Positions 30,213-35,871 of a stretch of DNA of 35,871 nt are shown piece by piece (position 1 is the first letter of the stretch; each line of letters starts with the position of its first letter). The stretch spans positions 2,797,245 to 2,833,115 of the forward strand of contig BFEA01000018.1 of assembly GCA_003427395.1 (NCBI GenBank), written 5' to 3'. The DNA comes from Chara braunii. Taxonomy: Eukaryota > Streptophyta > Charophyceae > Charales > Characeae. The position numbers were made by a program, and so were the translations under genes. The notes under the pieces are model-generated. The model did not search any database. It was not told the DNA's origin and saw only the letters and a program-made list of their open reading frames with translations.

Positions 30213-30859
30213 AATGACTGTTGTTTTGCTATTAAAACAATAAGCAGGGGTCAGAGAGGAAAAGAGTGTGGGGCACTGGAGAGGAGAGAGATATTGTCAC
30301 CGTGTGACGGCGCCTACCTCCTCCATCCTCCTCCATTTTTTCCTTTGGTCCTCTCAGGTGCCTATCTTTTCAATTATATTTGTTTGATGATGTGTTCTAA
30401 TTTAGGTCCAAACAACAAATTACATAAATCATATATGACCAAATACAGGGCGATTGAGGGAGCTCTTCCGGAGTTCAAGAGGAACTCTGGAGGCAGGGTA
30501 CCATGAGGTACGCGCGCTTCATTCTTTTCCCATATACCCTTAAAGGCTACGCCCTCCTACTGTCTGCTTGTATGATTGTACAATAGACTGTTTATGACTT
30601 TCTTCAGGACTAAAGCACCAAAAGCAAAAGAGCTATATAATTGAAATCAAAACGTGTCTGATGTCAGAAAAGGAACCTAGGAAAAAAAACGAGAAGGAAC
30701 CTAGGCTGCATGGTCTTGAGAAAAACAAAGGCAGTATAATGGAGGCCTTCGTTGGGGTCGTCAAACTGCCTTCATGGAATGACTAAAAGGGTACTCGCCT
30801 AACTAATTGACTTTTGACTTTTGACATGCAAACATTGACTTTTGACATACATTGATGAC
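30213..30859. other. No gene recognised
   Basis: Contains GGAACCTAGG twice (30672, 30696) and TTGACTTTTGAC twice near 30810-30845. Probably the start of the long LTR-like tract, but no LTR edge could be set. Confidence 0.3.
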
Positions 30860-32763
30860 GAGAAGATGTCGTGCGTCTTCTCTGTTGACTTACCAGCTAA
30901 ATCCAAGACTAATCCGGTACTCCCGTGGAGTACATGTCTTCAAGTGATTAATCAAAGCATGACTAATCCGGTACTCCCGTGGGGTACACGTTTTCAAACA
31001 ACTAACAAAAGCAGAGGTAATGGGAGGCTCCCGTGGGGTTCTCCTATCACTGATCTGACTAGACTTATGATGGGAATTAAGTACTCCCGGGTGAGTACAC
31101 GAACTCCCAAGTCTAGGCCGATCTGTGCGACTTCCGTGTAAGTCAACAATACCTTTTGCTCAATTACTGCATAAAAGAACAAATGAACGATCAGGACGAC
31201 TAACCTAAAAGTGATCTTAATCTCCTACGCATCAAACTGATATTAGGATGACTCCCGGAAGGGTTACCTTAATACTTTGTTTGATCTGGGGATCAACTAA
31301 CAAGGAAAGAATGAGTTGATTATGTTTGGGCAAGTAAAGGGGATACTCCCGGGTGAGTAAACCTTGCTACTTGTTTTAGTATGACTAAGAGGTTGGTTTG
31401 TTTAAATTACTAATGGTTTGTCTAGTTAACATTGAATCAGGTTATGGGAAGCTCCCGTGGGGTTCTCATATCACTTGATTTGACTAGACTTAGGAAGGGA
31501 ATCAAGTACTCCCGGGTGAGTACACGAACTCCTAAGTCTAAGTCAATCTGGTCGGCTTCCGTGAAAGTTGACTGATCTCTTACTCATCAAATTAGTAGTA
31601 GGGTAACTCCCAGGAGGGTTATCCTAATATTTGTTTGATTCAGAGGTCTACTAATGAAGAAATGGTGATTGTGTTTAGGCCGTAGAGCGATACTATCGGG
31701 TGAGTAATCCTACTACTTGTCTAGGTATGACTGACACGCGGCATAAATGAGTACTAACGTTCGATCTGGTAACTTTTAAACCGAATATAGGAGGCTCTCG
31801 TAGAGTCATCCTATAACCTGCTTGGCTACACCCTAACGTACCAAGTAAGGCGCTTCGGCTTGTCTTAAGTCCACTGACTTAGTCCTGACTCGTCTGACTC
31901 TAAGTAAGTAATAGGGTGACTCCCGTAGGATCATCCTATTACACTTGAGATGATAGACTGAGCTTGGATCAAGGAGTAATAGGAGGCTTCCGGGAAGGCC
32001 GCCTATTACTAGCTTGAGCTCTAAATTGACACCTGAATCTGAAATGGGTTTTGGAACCACTTATCGTAACTAATACTCCCTTGTGGGTTATTCGGTCACT
32101 CGCATATGATTGCTTGAATTGTTTGATTGTATGAAGACTGCGTGGACTATGAAGAGTGACTGAATGCTCCCGTTGGGGCGACTCGACTACTCTTCTGACT
32201 AACAGATTGTTTGGAATTGATCAAGTAGTGGAAGATTCCCGGGTGAATCAGCCCACTACTTGCGTATGTCAAGGCAAGAAAAAGAGAAAGGGAAAAAGGA
32301 TTAGACAAGAAAGGATTCCACGTAGTCTCAGTTCATTGACAGACTCCTAAGGGAAAAACTGCCAACTGGTTTGAGTTGATCTCGGCCAGATTACTGCATA
32401 AGTACCAAAGAGTGTGCTTTCCTGCATGAGAGAAAATGCGAGAATTGGAAGGAAGGAAAAATATGAATTTCCCTAAAAAACGACTTAGGACATAGGCAAG
32501 AAACTCCTTAAAATAAAAGGAGGAGGAGTGACAGACGACTCAGGGTAAGATAGAAGCTAGGGGTTAGACTTTGGGATGTTGATCCCAAAGCTCTCAGACC
32601 AGATCTACGGGCTTGACCCTTTGATATCAATATGTGGGAAGTCGAGTGGGAATGTTGTATCCTTGTTGACCTGTGTGTGTGCATGTCTTTGCTCTGGTCT
32701 ACTGCAATTGAAGGAGAAGTCCTACATAAAGGACTCAAAGTTTCTGTTATCACTCGATAACAG
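30860..32763 (+). repeat. Array of at least 16 hairpins with conserved loops
   Basis: Hairpins recur every 50-100 bases. Examples: GAGAAGA/TCTTCTC (30860-30882); GTACTCC-CGT-GGAGTAC (30917-30933); GTACTCC-CGT-GGGGTAC (30971-30987); GTACTC-CCGGGT-GAGTAC inside CTAGACTT/AAGTCTAG (31059-31116); the same inner stem at 31484-31536 inside AGACTTAGGA/TCCTAAGTCT; GACTT/AAGTC (31129-31144); AATAGG..TCC-CGTA-GGA..CCTATT (31909-31941); AGTAATAGG..CCTATTACT (31975-32010); GAAGAGT/ACTCTTC (32151-32195); CAAGTAGTGG/CCACTACTTG around GATTC-CCGGGT-GAATC (32222-32262); TTTGGGAT/ATCCCAAA (32570-32589); CTGTTATC/GATAACAG (32744-32763). Loops CCGGGT and CCGT recur while stems differ and stay paired. Part of the array is a tandem duplication (about 31020-31390 and 31445-31735). 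It precedes a primer-binding site, so it probably sits in an LTR. Confidence 0.8.
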
Positions 32764-33339
32764 GTCGGTCGTTGTCGATTCAACTTTTTCAGCTTGGCTT
32801 GATACCTACACCTAAAATCAAACCCTGTGGTCAGTAAAACTATCACCTGTGGTCGTTGTCTAAATGGTCCTGGTCACTCTCAAGGGTGCTTTGAATAAAT
32901 GTGAGGGGTTGGACTTGCATCTCAGGAAAAATAGAGCTGTCAAACATGGTTTGGGGAGTGAGGGACAATGTCAATTGTTGATGGTTGACGTCGTTAGTGC
33001 ATGGCATTTGAACTGTCTTTGCATTATGTTGTGCAGGTCTGTTTTGTGCATGATTTGGGCTGGACTGGAATTAACATCGTGAAGAGTTTCGACACTCGAC
33101 ACTTGTGAAAGTGAGAAGGGTTCCCAGCGGTAATACCTCGCTATTCATAATTAAGTCTTATATATTATCTGATGATCAGTCATAAGTTGAGTAGAGTAGA
33201 ATATCTTTGGTAGTAACAAGTTTCGTACATTGATCATAAGAGGTCAGAAGGAGAATGTGTCTTGGAAACATAAAGCGGGAATAGACGGCCAACTCAAAGT
33301 TCGACCTGAATAGCTAACGGGTCAATCCTAGGCGTCTTA

Positions 33340-33550
33340 CCGCGCGTACCCCACTTTATGCTACAGCGATCGAGCAAACGCCCTCGACAAACCTACCTCT
33401 ACTCAGGCATGTAAAAACCTTCGTACGTGGGCTGGTAGCTCAGCAGGGATACGCCTACCTGAGGGTGGTGACAACCCCTTGGGTAGAGGTAAGTTGTACC
33501 TCGCGACGTCCCGACCTGCCGCAGGGCGTCGTGAGAGGTATAGCACGCGT
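33340..33550 (+). ncRNA. Structured repeat element, copy 2 (plus)
   Basis: Homologous to 15961-16190 (minus). It reads AACGCCCTCG, CCTACCTCT, CTGGTAGCTCAGCAGGGATA, then hairpin 1 (CTACC/GGTAG around GGGT/ACCC, 33454-33486) and hairpin 2 (TACCTC..GACG..CCC with GGG..CGTC..GAGGTA, 33497-33540). TAGCTCAGCAGG (33432-33443) fits the tRNA A-box consensus exactly, but no proper B box follows at tRNA spacing. The element ends 108 bases before the tRNA-Asp primer-binding site, which places it near the 3' end of an LTR. Confidence 0.65.
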
Positions 33551-33655
33551 GCACGGTTGGAGTGGTGACTAGTCGATCTTCGAAAATAAATCTTGCATGA
33601 CACGACCATGAGGTTCAGCGCATCCTAGCAGGGCGCAGGACCGCCGCACGCAACA
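33551..33655 (+). mobile_element. 3' end of a retroelement LTR
   Basis: The sequence ends ACGCAACA at 33655, the usual CA of an LTR, then two bases GG and the primer-binding site. The 5' edge (TG) was not found; if the hairpin array and structured element belong to it, the LTR exceeds 2.8 kb. Confidence 0.5.
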
Positions 33656-33657
33656 GG

Positions 33658-33677
33658 TGGCGCCGTTGCCGGGGATC
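33658..33677 (+). promoter_or_regulatory. Primer-binding site for tRNA-Asp(GTC)
   Basis: TGGCGCCGTTGCCGGGG and the next three bases (ATC) are complementary to the 3' end of plant tRNA-Asp(GTC), CCA included, over 20 bases as I recall that tRNA (its 3' end is CCCCGGCAACGGCGCCA). tRNA-Asp priming is common in plant Ty3/gypsy elements such as the Athila group. It fixes the direction of the element (plus) and the LTR end just upstream. Confidence 0.85.
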
Positions 33678-33683
33678 TCGCTT

Positions 33684-33960
33684 TCCAGCTGAGGTCCTTA
33701 GTGAACGGACGCGGGTACGGTTAGAACGATGATCACAGCAAAACGACAACCTTTAATAAGCTAATACAGCTTGTGGCATATTAGTTGATTTATCATTGGT
33801 TAGACAGTAAAGAATGTTATATGTAGAGGTGAGAAGTCATACCGACCATCCCAACAGGTATCACACTGACGTGGACCTTCGGTTGTCTGTCGGGATTCTA
33901 TGTGAACGGACCTGGGTCTGGTTAAATTGAAGCCCTAGCAAAAAGACAAAACGGAAGATA
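33684..33960 (+). repeat. Direct repeat, period 201 bp, in retroelement leader
   Basis: GTGAACGGAC at 33701 and 33902, each followed by GGGTNYGGTTARA and AGCAAAA.GACAA. Lies just downstream of the primer-binding site, in the leader of the element. Confidence 0.7.
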
Positions 33961-35790
33961 GGGTAGTATGCGATTTCTGTTTAGAAGGTAAGAGGACTAC
34001 TAAGGTTAATTATCGTTTATTAATGTGAACATTTGTCTAGGGTAGCTTTCATGAGATAAGATAAATACAAGTAAGTATATAGCCGGTTTGTCTGCCTTTT
34101 ATCATTTTCCCGAAGCAATAATTACTCCTGTATCTGATTAAGGTGACATATAGGATAGCGATCAAAGATTGCAGAGTCTTTTAAAAGCAAGTCAGTAAGG
34201 GTAGCAAGAGGACTCATCAAGTCTGCCTGGAAGGTGCTTCTATTACGGTATTCTCCTCTACTTGTAATGCCTTTTTCACTCCTACGACAACCTCGCATAC
34301 TTCTGAAACCTTCATTCTTTCGTAGAGATACAAGTCCTTATACATAAAGCATTAGATAGCTCAACACTACTCTAGGTGTCTCACCCCTTCAATCATACCG
34401 CGTGGGGCAGGAATTGGAAGGGGAAAGGCGGTCGACAGGGAAAGGCCGCAGATAGACCTATTGATTTAACAAGGGAAAGAGAGGAGCAAGGGGGAGAAGA
34501 TGAGGAAGAGGAGAAGTGGGAGAGAATTGAGATTGAGGTGACATCAGGAAGATTTATGCGAGCGAACGCCATCTCCTGGAAAGATGGCATACTACTCTTA
34601 TAAGTACGAACAGCGTTACGGCTCCTCGCCGCCACGCTTTGAGTCACTTTCTCGTACTTATCCTTCCCCTTCTTCTTCTATGGCACGATGAGTACGACAG
34701 GTGACTGTCCTTCCTCAGCCACCTCGACCGGCTCTTCAGTCGCCGCCGCATGTGCCCGACCCTCTCGTAGTGTCTCAGGCTGTGCTAACAGATCGTAGAT
34801 TATGTATGTATTACCCTGACACTGTTTTTTTTGAATTATGCAGGCTAATCTCATACTTGTTGTACAGAGGGATCATTTAAGGGTGTGATCCTACCAACGT
34901 GATGCAGGATCAATGTTAGTATAGCTTAGTTTTTGTCAAGGTCGTCAGGCAAAAACATCCTCAAAGTGAGAGTAGATCCGGATGACTTAATACTTCTTTC
35001 CCTGGCAATGACGGTACTCATAATGGAGGAGATATCCGTCTAGGAAGAAGGGTGGTGAAAGTTATTGGCACCTCCTCAGGGATAAGCAGTCTAGACAGAT
35101 ATGAGGCAATTCCTATGGGTTTTTTGTCATAAATAGGCACAAAATTTTCTTTGTAAGTAGAAGTACCGGTCAATCGGTTATAGCAAGAGAAAGGGAGGAG
35201 AATTCTAGTAACAGGCTAATGAGTGGAACACATACCAGGGATGCAAGGGAGTCTGAACGTAGGTAGTGTCAGTAAGAGCCCTCATTGCTATAGGTTCTTA
35301 ATAAGAAGTCCAGTTTTAGAAAAAAGTCAACGTAGGCTGAATATGTCATTTTGAAGAAAGTCTTAGAGGTTGGTTTTGTCTATAAGAGGCAGTTGAAGGT
35401 TCCAGATCTTGAGGATAGTCAGTAAGGCGGTAAATCATCCTGTTTATGTTAAGCTTGGTGACAAGATTCAAGTATGAGAATATCTGCTAGAACTCATCTA
35501 GTTCAAGATCATCTACCTCAACATATCCAATTGAACCTAACCGCTCAAAATTTCTTTCTTTTAAGATCATTCATTTGAGTTTATTCATCAAGACAAGCCA
35601 ACTCAATACCATTCATACGAGATTATCTATCTAATGTATTTTTATTCATGCTTACTCACCTGAGTTATATATATATCTAAGTTGTTTACTTGAGACCATA
35701 TGCCTTAATCATGTATAACTATCTGTTTATGTCTATCCACTATAACCTATATAGTTGGATTGCTCTTCTTACAAAGAATAGAACTGCTAC
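33961..35790. other. Retroelement leader or unrelated DNA, no gene seen
   Basis: No gag-like protein is visible. The 75-codon frame at 34376-34603 is Glu-rich and without domain. From about 35470 to 35700 short worn units (AAGATCATCTACCTCAA, AAGATCATTCATTTGAG, GAGATTATCTATCTAA) suggest an old minisatellite. Confidence 0.35.
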
Positions 35791-35871
35791 CAGGGTTGTC
35801 GAACCCCGGCCCCGGGACCCCGCCGGGGTTCCGGGGTTCCGGGGGTCGGCACCCGGGACCCCGGCCCCCTG
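35791..35871 (+). mobile_element. Transposon left end with CCCCGG-type array, cut by window end
   Basis: Begins CAGGGTTGTC, the same end as copy G (minus) and close to CAGTGTTGCC of copy A, then continues with a GC-rich array built of CCCCGG, CCGGGG, GGGACCCC and GGGTTCC words. CGAACG words are absent apart from TCGAACC at the start. It looks like the same architecture with a different repeated word. Confidence 0.6.

Noticed and set aside
30860-32763. CRISPR-like array
   Set aside because: Repeats are variable palindromes with uneven spacing in a eukaryotic retroelement context; no identical direct repeats or cas genes.
33429-33475. tRNA gene (A-box match TAGCTCAGCAGG)
   Set aside because: No acceptor stem and no B box at tRNA spacing; treated as part of the structured repeat.

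Overview
This is non-coding-rich eukaryotic nuclear DNA made almost entirely of transposon remnants, microsatellites and ancient degenerate repeats. Three signals point to a streptophyte (green plant lineage): a complete plant-mitochondrial-type tRNA-Ser(UGA) at 5064-5148, a primer-binding site matching the 3' end of plant tRNA-Asp(GTC) at 33658-33677, and a decayed LINE endonuclease. The repeat load and long (TA)n, (GT)n and (GAA)n tracts fit a large genome such as a charophyte alga (Chara-like), but that guess is uncertain. No intact, recognisable protein-coding gene is visible.

Layout. 1-5500: (ACAG)n satellite, a CGTACGC-type palindromic array, half of a hammerhead-ribozyme repeat, an antisense LINE endonuclease fragment, an early copy of the main transposon, a 231-bp degenerate repeat, and the mitochondrial tRNA insert. 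5500-10841: a nest of seven long copies of one hAT-like non-autonomous element (about 740 bp), orientations + - - + - - +, mostly set in (TA)n. Each has CAGGGT-type ends, GC-rich subterminal arrays of CGAACG words, and a core made of two 203-bp units. A hammerhead ribozyme core lies among them at 7978-8016 (minus). 10842-15350: old CAA/GTTG-rich sequence with short repeats. 15350-20330 (minus strand): a structured repeat (15961-16190), a 388-codon frame broken by only two stops (16874-18037), and a hairpin-dense stretch. 20330-24760: a 270-bp duplication, a TATA box and a tRNA-like SINE. 24760-30860: polypurine and GT tracts, (ATT)n-tailed repeats and a set of strong splice-donor consensus sites on the minus strand. 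30860-33677 (plus): an array of at least 16 hairpins, the second copy of the structured repeat, then a tRNA-Asp primer-binding site, together read as a very long LTR of a retroelement that runs on to the right. The last 80 bases begin another transposon end with a CCCCGG-type array.

Most striking points: (1) the 1.9-kb hairpin array whose loops (CCGGGT or CCGT) are conserved while stem sequences change with pairing kept; (2) the structured element present in two inverted copies 17 kb apart, with compensatory changes in its stems; (3) a transposon family whose core is joined to different subterminal word arrays; (4) a hammerhead ribozyme; (5) the two-stop reading frame of unknown function.
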